DNA of 6,642 nucleotides. Origin: Bifidobacteriaceae bacterium. GTDB taxonomy: Bacteria; Actinomycetota; Actinomycetes; Actinomycetales; WQXJ01. A model generated the notes under the pieces. That model saw nothing but the letters and a program-made list of their open reading frames with translations. It was not told where the DNA came from and did no database searches. The translations under genes and the position numbers were made by a program. The DNA is taken from assembly GCA_031261885.1 (NCBI GenBank), contig JAISIU010000125.1, forward strand, positions 1 through 6,642, in the 5' to 3' direction. How positions within the stretch are numbered: position 1 is the first letter of the stretch; every line of letters starts with the position of its first letter. This document shows, one piece after another, positions 1 through 4,997 of this stretch.

Positions 1-71
1 GCGACTGCGGGCAGCTCACCAACCACGGCTTTCAACTCTGCGTCGACGATGCGGTCGATGTACCTGGTCAC
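1..71 (-). CDS. Probable AAA ATPase of the DUF4143 type, N-terminal fragment (cut by window start)
   Basis: Reading leftward from a GTG at 71-69, the frame stays open to the window edge and gives 23 codons beginning (M)TRYIDRIVDAELKAVVGEL and continuing PAV. The pattern Y-I-x-R-I-V-D-x-x-L followed by a short helix and 'LPAVA' is what I know from the extreme N-terminus of prokaryotic ATP-binding proteins with an AAA domain and a C-terminal DUF4143 domain. There it directly precedes the Walker A loop (typically an EGAKGVGKT-like string). The Walker A motif would lie just outside the window, so the call rests on a short match and is tentative. These proteins are cytoplasmic P-loop ATPases whose cellular function is mostly unknown. 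No clear Shine-Dalgarno sequence precedes the GTG. A TANNNT-like box 7 nt upstream suggests a leaderless mRNA. The gene points away from the tRNA-Gln and core genes, so it is not part of their operon. Confidence 0.5.
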   Translation of the reverse strand, partial: MTRYIDRIVDAELKAVVGELPAV

Positions 72-78
72 AGGCTCT

Positions 79-84
79 AGACTA
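79..84 (-). promoter_or_regulatory. Candidate -10 box for a leaderless ATPase transcript
   Basis: On the minus strand TAGTCT (84 to 79) fits the actinobacterial TANNNT -10 pattern. It is followed by 7 nt and then the GTG start at 71, which would place the transcription start at or next to the start codon. No convincing -35 hexamer was found at the expected distance. The box lies at the edge of the repeat copy nearest the gene. This is inference from spacing only. Confidence 0.25.
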
Positions 85-142
85 CCAAATGCAAGACTTC
101 TACGCTACCAATTGCAAGACTCCTGGACTACCAAATGCAAGA
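82..142. repeat. Three direct repeats with exact 23-bp period
   Basis: The 15-mer CTACCAAATGCAAGA occurs at 82-96 and 128-142, and with one mismatch (CTACCAATTGCAAGA) at 105-119. The starts are exactly 23 bp apart, about two helical turns, so proteins bound at each copy would sit close to the same DNA face. The 8-bp spacers differ from each other, so only the 15-mer core is conserved. The block is AT-rich within a very GC-rich region and ends 10 bp before the GTG of the minus-strand ATPase gene. It reads TCTTGCATTTGGTAG in that gene's direction. The layout suggests operator or iteron-like binding sites controlling that gene. A mobile-element end with multiple transposase-binding repeats is an alternative. 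Confidence 0.75.
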
Positions 143-159
143 GGCTGGTGGTCTTGGGG

Positions 160-244
160 CTCTGTCCGGCGAACTTCGTGGAGCCTCGGGGCACATCCGG
201 GCCTGGGATGTGACCAATAGCTCTGTCAAGTTCGCTGGGACGGG
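160..244 (+). other. Long imperfect palindrome / possible structured RNA or MITE-like remnant
   Basis: All arms share one centre at position 202. CACATCC (192-198) pairs with GGATGTG (206-212) around a 7-nt loop. GG (189-190) pairs with CC (214-215). GTGGAGC (178-184) pairs with GCTCTGT (220-226) using three G-U pairs. A 12-pair stem runs 165-176 against 228-239 with a perfect core GCGAACTT/AAGTTCGC, and a few more pairs follow at 160-162/242-244. I count 31 pairs, 25 of them Watson-Crick and 6 G-U when read as plus-strand RNA. It sits in the gap between the ATPase gene and tRNA-Gln. I recognise no known RNA family. A degraded miniature inverted-repeat element is possible. Confidence 0.5.
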
Positions 245-252
245 TGGTGCCT

Positions 253-282
253 TTGGTCTCGTGAGCCCGGCCGTGGCAGACT
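253..282 (+). promoter_or_regulatory. Candidate promoter of tRNA-Gln
   Basis: TTGGTC (253-258) and CAGACT (277-282) are separated by 18 bp. They would start transcription near 289, about 6 nt before the mature tRNA 5' end. The -10 box deviates from TANNNT at its first base, so the call is weak. It is helped by the resemblance to the TTGGCC-17-TACACT promoter ahead of rplY. Confidence 0.25.
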
Positions 283-294
283 GGGCCTGGACGA

Positions 295-366
295 TCCGCC
301 CTTGTGTAATGGCAGCACGCAGGCCTTTGGAGCCTTGTAGTCGAGGTTCGAATCCTCGGGGCGGAG
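295..366 (+). tRNA. tRNA-Gln (anticodon UUG)
   Basis: The 72-nt sequence folds into a full cloverleaf. The acceptor stem TCCGCCC (295-301) pairs with GGGCGGA (359-365). The D stem GTGT/GCAC (304-307/315-318) has one G-U pair and a 7-nt loop containing GG. The anticodon loop CTTTGGA (325-331) carries UUG at 327-329. The variable loop has 5 nt, and the T stem CGAGG/CCTCG closes the TTCGAAT loop. U1-A72 with discriminator G73 is the usual bacterial glutamine identity pattern. The outermost anticodon-stem pair (C320-T336) is mismatched. CCA is not encoded (CTC follows), so it must be added by the CCA-adding enzyme. tRNA-Gln ahead of glmU is the familiar actinobacterial arrangement. In this phylum it is normally charged through Glu-tRNA(Gln) and GatCAB, which is family knowledge. 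Confidence 0.93.
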
Positions 367-410
367 CTCATCGAAGCCCGGTTTCTCCCCACTTTCCCCA
401 ACTAACCCAA

Positions 411-459
411 AAACTTCTGGCACGCAATCGTTTGACCGTCTCACCTGCCAGAATTTTCT
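411..459 (+). terminator. Terminator-like hairpin after tRNA-Gln
   Basis: TTCTGGCA (415-422) is perfectly complementary to TGCCAGAA (446-453). It is followed at once by TTTTCT (454-459) and preceded by an A-run (409-413), so it could act in either direction. The 23-nt loop is larger than usual, which weakens the call. The position about 50 nt past the tRNA suits an intrinsic terminator. Confidence 0.5.
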
Positions 460-558
460 CCGCCAGAGGGGCCTGAACCGGTCTAGCATGTTGCTTGCCC
501 GGTCGGGCTGGCCGTGTTCGCCCCAATTGATAGACGGCTGCCTGGCCGGGCGATCTAT

Positions 559-610
559 GTCCGGGCACCCCGGGCCCGGCGCGCCCGGACGGCCGTCCAG
601 GACCGGCCGT
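559..610. repeat. GC-rich palindrome cluster upstream of glmU
   Basis: Three overlapping inverted repeats are packed here. GTCCGGGC (559-566) pairs with GCCCGGAC (583-590). GGACGGCCGTCC (587-598) is a perfect 12-bp palindrome. ACGGCCG (589-595) pairs with CGGCCGT (604-610). CGGCCGT also occurs as a direct repeat at 590-596 and 604-610, a 14-bp period. The cluster covers the region where the -35 contacts of the candidate glmU promoter would fall, so it may hold an operator. There is no T-tract, so an ordinary terminator is unlikely. The region is extremely GC-rich, so some palindromes may be chance. Confidence 0.45.
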
Positions 611-619
611 GGCGCGCGA

Positions 620-625
620 TAGACT
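620..625 (+). promoter_or_regulatory. Candidate -10 box for glmU
   Basis: TAGACT fits the actinobacterial TANNNT -10 pattern. It predicts a start near 632 and a leader of about 63 nt before the TTG start. The expected -35 region (597-602) has no TTGAC-like hexamer, so an activator or a -35-independent promoter would be needed. The 367-694 stretch otherwise holds the tRNA terminator, the palindrome cluster and no credible gene. Confidence 0.4.
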
Positions 626-694
626 GAGGTCCGCTTCCACAGGTTTCGCGCCCCCGGGCGCGGAGCATCCTCACGTCATGAAAGCGCCCTAACC

Positions 695-2293
695 TTGGAT
701 TCTTTGACGCCGGCAGCGGTGATCATCCTCGCGGCAGGCGAGGGCACCAGGATGCGGTCAGCCACACCCAAACCACTGTTCGAGCTCGCCGGGCGCACGC
801 TGCTCGGCCATGCGGTCACGGCCGCCCTGGGCCTGAATCCTGAGCTCCTCGTCGTCGTGGTGCGCCACTGCCGCGAGCAGGTCGCCGCCCACGCGCTGGA
901 ACTGGCCCCGGGCGCGATCATCGCGGACCAGGACGAGATCCCCGGCACGGGCCGCGCCGCCCAGTGCGCGCTGGCCGCCCTCGACCAGGCCACCCAGGGG
1001 TCGGCCGGCCAAGCCGCCGCCCAAGGCCCCATCGTCGTCATGGCCGCGGACACGCCGCTCCTCGACGCGGGCACGCTGCGCCAGCTGGTGCGCGTCCACG
1101 CGGAAGACCGCAACGCGGCCACCGTCCTGACCGCCGGCCTCCAGGACCCCACGGGCTACGGCCGCATCGTCCGCGACCCGGCCACGGGCCTGGTCCGGGA
1201 GATCGTCGAGGAGCGCGACGCCACTCCCGAGCAGCGCGCCATCGAAGAGGTCAACTCCTCCACCTATGTCTTCGACGCCGGCACGCTGCGCGACGCGATC
1301 GCGCGCCTGACCCAGGACAACGACCAGCACGAGCTCTACCTGACCGACGTCATCGCCCACGCGCACCGGGCCCAAGCCCGCACGGCGGCCATCATGGTCG
1401 AGGACCCGTGGACCGTCCAGGGCATCAACGACCGCGCCCAGCTCGCCGCCGTCGGGCGCGAGCTGAACCGCCGCCTCACGGAGCAGGCCATGCTCGACGG
1501 CGTCACGATCTGGGATCCGGCCACCACGTGGCTCGACTGCGACATCCGGCTCGACCAGGACGTGACGCTGCTGCCCGGCACCCGCATCAAGACCGGCTGC
1601 GTCATCGAGCACGGCGCGGTGGTGGGCCCCGGCGCCACGCTCGAAGACACCCACGTGGGCCCCGGCGCGCGCGTCAACCGCGTCGTGGCCATCGGCGCGG
1701 ACATCGGCCCGGACGCGAACGTCGGCCCGTTCACCTACCTGCGTCCCGGCGCCACGCTGAGGGCGGGGTCCAAGGCCGGCGCTTACACCGAGATCAAGAA
1801 CGCGACCATCGGCGAGGGCGCCAAGGTGCCGCACCTGTCCTATGTGGGCGACGCCGAGATCGGCGAGGGTACGAACATCGGCGCCTCGACGGTCTTCGCG
1901 AACTACGACGGCGTCCACAAGCACCACACCACGGTGGGCCCGCACGCCCGGATCGGCTCGGACACGATGCTCGTGGCCCCGGTCACCGTCGGGGCCGGCG
2001 CCTACACGGCCGCCGGGTCGGTCATCAAGGACGACGTCCCGCCGGGCGCGCTGGCGCTGTCCCAGCCGCGCCAGACCGTCATCGAAGGCTGGGTGGCGCG
2101 CAAACGGGCGGGCACACCGGCCGCCGAGGCGGCGGCGCGCGCCACGCGCGAGACCGCCGCACCCGGTAGCGTTACTGGCATAACCGAAAACGAGCCGGTC
2201 GGCCCGCAGCCGCCAAACCCGTCCGATGACGCACCCCACCGTGCCAGCGGTTCCGGCGGTCCGCCATCGGGCGCCCCGGGAGCCACCTCCTGA
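695..2293 (+). CDS. glmU: Bifunctional N-acetylglucosamine-1-phosphate uridyltransferase / glucosamine-1-phosphate acetyltransferase
   Basis: GlmU acetylates glucosamine-1-phosphate with acetyl-CoA and then transfers UMP from UTP, giving UDP-GlcNAc for peptidoglycan precursors in the cytoplasm. The N-terminal pyrophosphorylase domain opens with LAAGEGTRMRSATPK (K26) and carries the metal-site Asp in MAADTPLL (D119). The C-terminal left-handed beta-helix (about residues 265-470) has hexapeptide repeats and KVPHLSYVGDAEIG with the probable acetyltransferase base H380, then NIGASTVFANYDG and GSDTMLVAPVTVG. The TTG at 695 is chosen because it gives the usual short lead into the nucleotide motif and is the first start after the in-frame stop at 620-622. 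Its ribosome site is weak, and a four-codon ORF (678-692) ends 2 nt before it. At 532 residues it is longer than most homologues because of a Gly/Pro/Ala-rich tail (about 472-532) of unknown role. prs follows after 95 bp. Confidence 0.96.
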   Translation: MDSLTPAAVIILAAGEGTRMRSATPKPLFELAGRTLLGHAVTAALGLNPELLVVVVRHCREQVAAHALELAPGAIIADQDEIPGTGRAAQCALAALDQATQGSAGQAAAQGPIVVMAADTPLLDAGTLRQLVRVHAEDRNAATVLTAGLQDPTGYGRIVRDPATGLVREIVEERDATPEQRAIEEVNSSTYVFDAGTLRDAIARLTQDNDQHELYLTDVIAHAHRAQARTAAIMVEDPWTVQGINDRAQLAAVGRELNRRLTEQAMLDGVTIWDPATTWLDCDIRLDQDVTLLPGTRIKTGCVIEHGAVVGPGATLEDTHVGPGARVNRVVAIGADIGPDANVGPFTYLRPGATLRAGSKAGAYTEIKNATIGEGAKVPHLSYVGDAEIGEGTNIGASTVFANYDGVHKHHTTVGPHARIGSDTMLVAPVTVGAGAYTAAGSVIKDDVPPGALALSQPRQTVIEGWVARKRAGTPAAEAAARATRETAAPGSVTGITENEPVGPQPPNPSDDAPHRASGSGGPPSGAPGATS

Positions 2294-2388
2294 GACCGTC
2301 CAAGCAGAGCCCAGCGACCACCGGCCATTCGCCCCAGGCCGCGGCGCCCCACAACAACCACACAACCCATTGAACGAAGGGCACGCGC

Positions 2389-3372
2389 GTGAGCAGCGGA
2401 ATCATCAGCCATGGAAGCGATAAACGACTCGTCCTCGTCTCGGGCCGCGCGCATCCCGAACTGGCCGAGGCGGTGGCCCGCGAACTGGACTGCGAGCTCG
2501 TCCCGATGGACGCCTACACCTTCGCGAACGGTGAGCTGTACGTCCGGTACAACGAGTCGGTGCGCGGCGCCTACGCCTTCTGCCTGCAGTCCCACACCGC
2601 GCCGATCAACGAGGCGATCATGGAGCACCTCATCATGGTCGACGCCCTGAAGCGCGCCTCGGCGCGTTCCATCACGGTGATCGCGCCGTATTACGGCTAT
2701 TCGCGCCAGGACAAGAAGCACCGCGGCCGCGAGCCGATCTCCGCCCGCCTCGTCGCGGACCTGTTCAAGACCGCTGGCGCGGACCGCCTCATGTCGGTGG
2801 ACCTCCACACGGCGCAGATCCAGGGCTTCTTCGACGGCCCGGTCGACCACCTGTGGGCCATGCCGCTGCTGGCGCACTACATCCGCGGCCGTGTCGACCG
2901 CGACCGCCTCACGGTCGTGTCCCCGGACGCCGGCCGCGTGCGCCTCGCGGACCAGTGGGCCGACAAGCTCGGCGCGCCGCTCGCGATCATCCACAAGCGG
3001 CGCGACCCCACGGTCCCGAACCAGGTGGAGACGCACGAGCTGGTCGGCGACGTCCACGGCCGCACCTGCGTGATCGTCGACGACATGATCGACACGGGCG
3101 GCACGCTGGTCCAGGCGGCCCAGGCGCTCGTCGAGAACGGCGCCGCCGAGGTGATCGCGGCCTGCACGCACGCCGTGCTCTCGGGTCCGGCCATCGAGCG
3201 GCTCAGGGATTCGGTCATCTCGGAGCTCGTCGTGACGGACACGCTGCCGCTGCCCGAGGAGAAGCGCCTCGACAAGATCACGGTGCTCTCGATCGCGCCG
3301 ATCATCGCGCGCGCTATCCGCGAGATCTTCGACGACGGCTCGGTCACGTCTTTGTTCGATGGGAACGTTTGA
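2389..3372 (+). CDS. prs: Ribose-phosphate pyrophosphokinase (PRPP synthetase, class I)
   Basis: Prs transfers the pyrophosphate group of ATP to ribose-5-phosphate, making PRPP for purine, pyrimidine, NAD, histidine and tryptophan synthesis. In Actinobacteria PRPP also feeds decaprenyl-phosphoryl-arabinose synthesis where that pathway exists. The 327 residues match the family length. Visible motifs are SGRAHPELAEAVA near the N-terminus, FANGELYVR, the ATP-contact segment RQDKKHRGREPIS (106-118), SVDLHTAQIQGFF with the metal-ligand His (H140), KRRDPTVPNQV (203 onward), and the PRPP-binding loop DDMIDTGGT (231-239). The GTG start is supported by GAAGGG at 2376-2381, 7 nt upstream, and matches the actinobacterial start (M)SSGII. 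It lies 95 bp after glmU with no promoter seen between them, so cotranscription is likely. Its stop codon sits in the loop of a hairpin. Confidence 0.97.
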   Translation: MSSGIISHGSDKRLVLVSGRAHPELAEAVARELDCELVPMDAYTFANGELYVRYNESVRGAYAFCLQSHTAPINEAIMEHLIMVDALKRASARSITVIAPYYGYSRQDKKHRGREPISARLVADLFKTAGADRLMSVDLHTAQIQGFFDGPVDHLWAMPLLAHYIRGRVDRDRLTVVSPDAGRVRLADQWADKLGAPLAIIHKRRDPTVPNQVETHELVGDVHGRTCVIVDDMIDTGGTLVQAAQALVENGAAEVIAACTHAVLSGPAIERLRDSVISELVVTDTLPLPEEKRLDKITVLSIAPIIARAIREIFDDGSVTSLFDGNV

Positions 3373-3393
3373 TTCGTTCCCGGCTTGAAGCCG
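3361..3393 (+). terminator. Tandem hairpins at the prs stop codon (candidate U-less terminator)
   Basis: GGGAACG (3361-3367) pairs perfectly with CGTTCCC (3375-3381) around a 7-nt loop containing the prs TGA. A second small hairpin, CGGCT-TGA-AGCCG (3381-3393), follows directly and shares base 3381. There is no T-tract. Hairpins without a U-tail have been proposed as terminators in high-GC actinobacteria. The position just before a new promoter fits that, but a mRNA-stabilising 3' structure is equally possible. Confidence 0.4.
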
Positions 3394-3418
3394 ACGATGG
3401 CGGCGCTCACCGAAGGGT

Positions 3419-3447
3419 TTGGCCGTCGCCGGGCGGGCCGGTACACT
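3419..3447 (+). promoter_or_regulatory. Promoter for rplY-pth-mfd
   Basis: TTGGCC (3419-3424), a 17-bp spacer and TACACT (3442-3447) form a good sigma-70-type (SigA/HrdB-like) promoter. The predicted start near 3454 leaves a leader of about 155 nt before rplY. It lies past the hairpins that close the prs gene, so it would serve a separate unit. Confidence 0.55.
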
Positions 3448-3453
3448 GGGTAG

Positions 3454-3608
3454 GTTGCCTCGGCGAGGCGGGTCCAAAGCTTTTCAGCGGCGGGTCCGCG
3501 TGATCGACTTGGCCTGCTCATCTGGTTCCGCCCAGGCGTGAACCGCCCCGAGCACCGAGCCGTGCCGGGGTCCCAAACGATCACCACGAGTGAAGAGGAC
3601 TTGAGCAG
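3454..3608 (+). promoter_or_regulatory. Structured 5' leader of rplY
   Basis: The predicted leader starts with a palindrome, GCCTCGGCGAGGC (3457-3469), able to form a 5-bp hairpin. GGCGGGTCC is repeated at 3467-3475 and 3489-3497. A stronger hairpin follows: CCCCG-A-GCAC (3546-3555) pairs with GTGCCGGGG (3562-3570), nine pairs with one bulged A and a 6-nt loop, ending about 25 nt before the ribosome site AGAGGA (3594-3599). A long structured leader on a ribosomal-protein gene suggests autoregulation, but I do not recognise a named motif. Confidence 0.4.
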
Positions 3609-4241
3609 GTGCCATCCGAGACCGCCTTGAAGGCCACCATCCGTACCGAGTTCGGCAAGGGCCCGGCCCGTCGCACGCGCCGCGCCGGCCTGATCCCGGC
3701 CGTCATCCACGAACCGGGCGCGGACGTCATCCACATCTCGCTGCCGGGCCACGGCACCACGATGGCGCTGCGCTCCGCGAACGCCCTCCTCGAGCTCGAC
3801 CTCGACGGCAAGGAGGTGCTGGCCCTCGCCCGTGAGATCCAGCGCAACCCTGTCAAGGACGTCATCGAGCACGTCGACCTCCAGGCCGTCAAGCGCGGCC
3901 AGAAGCTCCAGGTCGAGGTCCCGATCCACGTGATCGGCGAGCCGCTGTCCGGCGTCGCGATCCTCGACCTCCAGCAGATCGCGATCATCGCCGAGGCCAC
4001 GAACCTGCCGGAGCACCTGACGGTCGACGTCAACGGCCTGACCGAGGGCGATTCGATCCACACCGGCCAGATCGAGCTGCCCGAGGGCGTCGAGCTGGCC
4101 AGCGCCGGCGAAGAGGTCCAGACGGTCCTCACCGTCACGGCCATCCGCGAGGAGCTGCCCGAGGCGGCCGCGCCGGCCGAGGGCGAAGAGGCCGAGGGCG
4201 AAGAGGCCGCTGCCGAAGAGGCCCCTGCCGAAGAGGAGTAA
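3609..4241 (+). CDS. rplY: 50S ribosomal protein L25 / general stress protein Ctc (TL5-type)
   Basis: This protein binds 5S rRNA in the central protuberance of the 50S subunit. The long, two-domain version is called TL5 or Ctc. The N-terminal L25 domain (about residues 5-93) begins (M)PSETALKATIRTEFGKGPAR and includes RRAGLIPAVIHEPG and the HVDLQAV segment that ends it. The C-terminal TL5 domain (about 98-183) includes VEVPIHVIGEP and PEHLTVDV. The last 28 residues are an acidic Ala/Glu tail built from four 5-residue repeats. The total of 210 residues is normal for the actinobacterial form. The GTG start has AGAGGA nine nt upstream. pth starts directly after the TAA with no gap, and the tail's GAGGAG doubles as part of the pth ribosome site, so the two are probably translationally coupled. 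Confidence 0.96.
   Translation: MPSETALKATIRTEFGKGPARRTRRAGLIPAVIHEPGADVIHISLPGHGTTMALRSANALLELDLDGKEVLALAREIQRNPVKDVIEHVDLQAVKRGQKLQVEVPIHVIGEPLSGVAILDLQQIAIIAEATNLPEHLTVDVNGLTEGDSIHTGQIELPEGVELASAGEEVQTVLTVTAIREELPEAAAPAEGEEAEGEEAAAEEAPAEEE
4179..4238 (+). repeat. Four 15-bp tandem repeats coding the RplY acidic tail
   Basis: GAGGGCGAAGAGGCC occurs twice in tandem (4179-4193 and 4194-4208). Two diverged units follow, GCTGCCGAAGAGGCC (4209-4223) and CCTGCCGAAGAGGAG (4224-4238). In frame they encode EGEEA, EGEEA, AAEEA and PAEEE. The two identical first copies indicate recent duplication, probably by slippage. The final unit also supplies the Shine-Dalgarno sequence of pth. Confidence 0.9.
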
Positions 4242-4997
4242 ATGTCCTCCGACGTCCACCTCATCGTGGGCCTGGGCAACGCCGGACCGGAGTATGTCGC
4301 GACGCGGCACAACCTCGGCTTCATGGTTGTGGACCACTTGGCCGCACAGGCCGGCACGGGCTTCAAGCCCCAAGCCAGCCTGTACGCCCAGGTGTCCGCG
4401 TTGCGCCTCGGCATGCTGCCGGGCGGCGTGCCGGGCCCGCGCGTCATCCTGGCCAAGTCGCTCGGTTTCATGAACGAGTCGGGCGGCCCGGTCGCGGCCG
4501 TCGCGGACTACTACGGCATCGACACCGAACGGATCGTGATCGTCCACGACGACCTCGACCTCCCGTTCGGCGACGTCCGGTTGAAGCTCGGCGGCGGCAC
4601 GGGCGGGCACAACGGCCTGAAATCGATCCAGCGTGCGCTCGGCGGTCCCGGGTTCTTGCGTGTGCGCTGCGGCATCGGCCGCCCGCCGGGGCGCATGAAC
4701 CCGGCGGATTACGTGCTGCACGGCGTCACGGCGGCCAACCGGCCGGCGCTCGACCAGGAGGTGGCGCGCGCTGCGGACGCCGTGACGCTGCTGGTCCAGC
4801 AGGGTTTGGCCGCAGCTCAGCTCAAGTACCACACCAAGCCGGAGTCGGTGCGGCCCAAGCTGCCGCGCGACCATCGGCCGCCCAAGAACGGCGCGGGGAA
4901 CCGGTCGAATAACAAGAAAGCGGACGACGCCGGTCCTCGCCGCCCAGCGGACGCCGCCGATGCCGAGCCTCGCCCCGGGATGGAACCGACCGAATGA
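4242..4997 (+). CDS. pth: Peptidyl-tRNA hydrolase
   Basis: Pth cleaves the ester bond of peptidyl-tRNAs released by stalled ribosomes and recycles the tRNA, an essential cytoplasmic role. Family signatures are intact: VGLGNAGPEY (N13), ATRHNLGF with the catalytic His (H23), FMNESGGPV (N78), HDDLDLPFGD with the Asp that orients the His (D103), GGHNGLKSI (N124), and IGRPPG followed by PADYVL. The usual Pro after GLGN is Ala here, a mild change seen as variable in the family. The ATG directly follows the rplY TAA, and the ribosome site (AAGAGGAG) lies inside rplY. The family core ends near residue 197. The remaining 54 or so residues form a Lys/Arg/Pro/Asp-rich, probably disordered tail of unknown role. 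The stop overlaps the mfd start in ATGA, indicating translational coupling. Confidence 0.96.
   Translation: MSSDVHLIVGLGNAGPEYVATRHNLGFMVVDHLAAQAGTGFKPQASLYAQVSALRLGMLPGGVPGPRVILAKSLGFMNESGGPVAAVADYYGIDTERIVIVHDDLDLPFGDVRLKLGGGTGGHNGLKSIQRALGGPGFLRVRCGIGRPPGRMNPADYVLHGVTAANRPALDQEVARAADAVTLLVQQGLAAAQLKYHTKPESVRPKLPRDHRPPKNGAGNRSNNKKADDAGPRRPADAADAEPRPGMEPTE

Noticed and set aside
82..142. CRISPR array
   Set aside because: There are only three 15-bp repeats with 8-bp spacers, far too short for CRISPR repeats and spacers, and no cas gene is present.
160..244. Integron attC site
   Set aside because: The palindrome length fits, but the outer arms do not carry the RYYYAAC/GTTRRRY core pattern, and no cassette gene or integrase is visible.
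135..476. Plus-strand ORF of 113 codons
   Set aside because: It runs through the tRNA-Gln gene and its terminator, has no ribosome site and its protein is unlike anything I recognise.
758..2365. Long minus-strand and alternate-frame ORFs across glmU (also 964-2169 plus)
   Set aside because: They lie over a gene with intact GlmU motifs and encode Arg/Gly/Ala-rich sequence typical of GC-driven shadow frames.
3448..3469. 5S rRNA loop-E mimic in the rplY leader (GGGTAGGTTGCC)
   Set aside because: It resembles the GAGUAGG strand of 5S rRNA, but the key bases lie upstream of the predicted transcription start and no partner strand is evident.
2877..4874. Minus-strand ORF of 665 codons across prs, rplY and pth
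   Set aside because: It spans three clear genes and two intergenic regions with no recognisable domain. It is an open antisense frame caused by high G+C.
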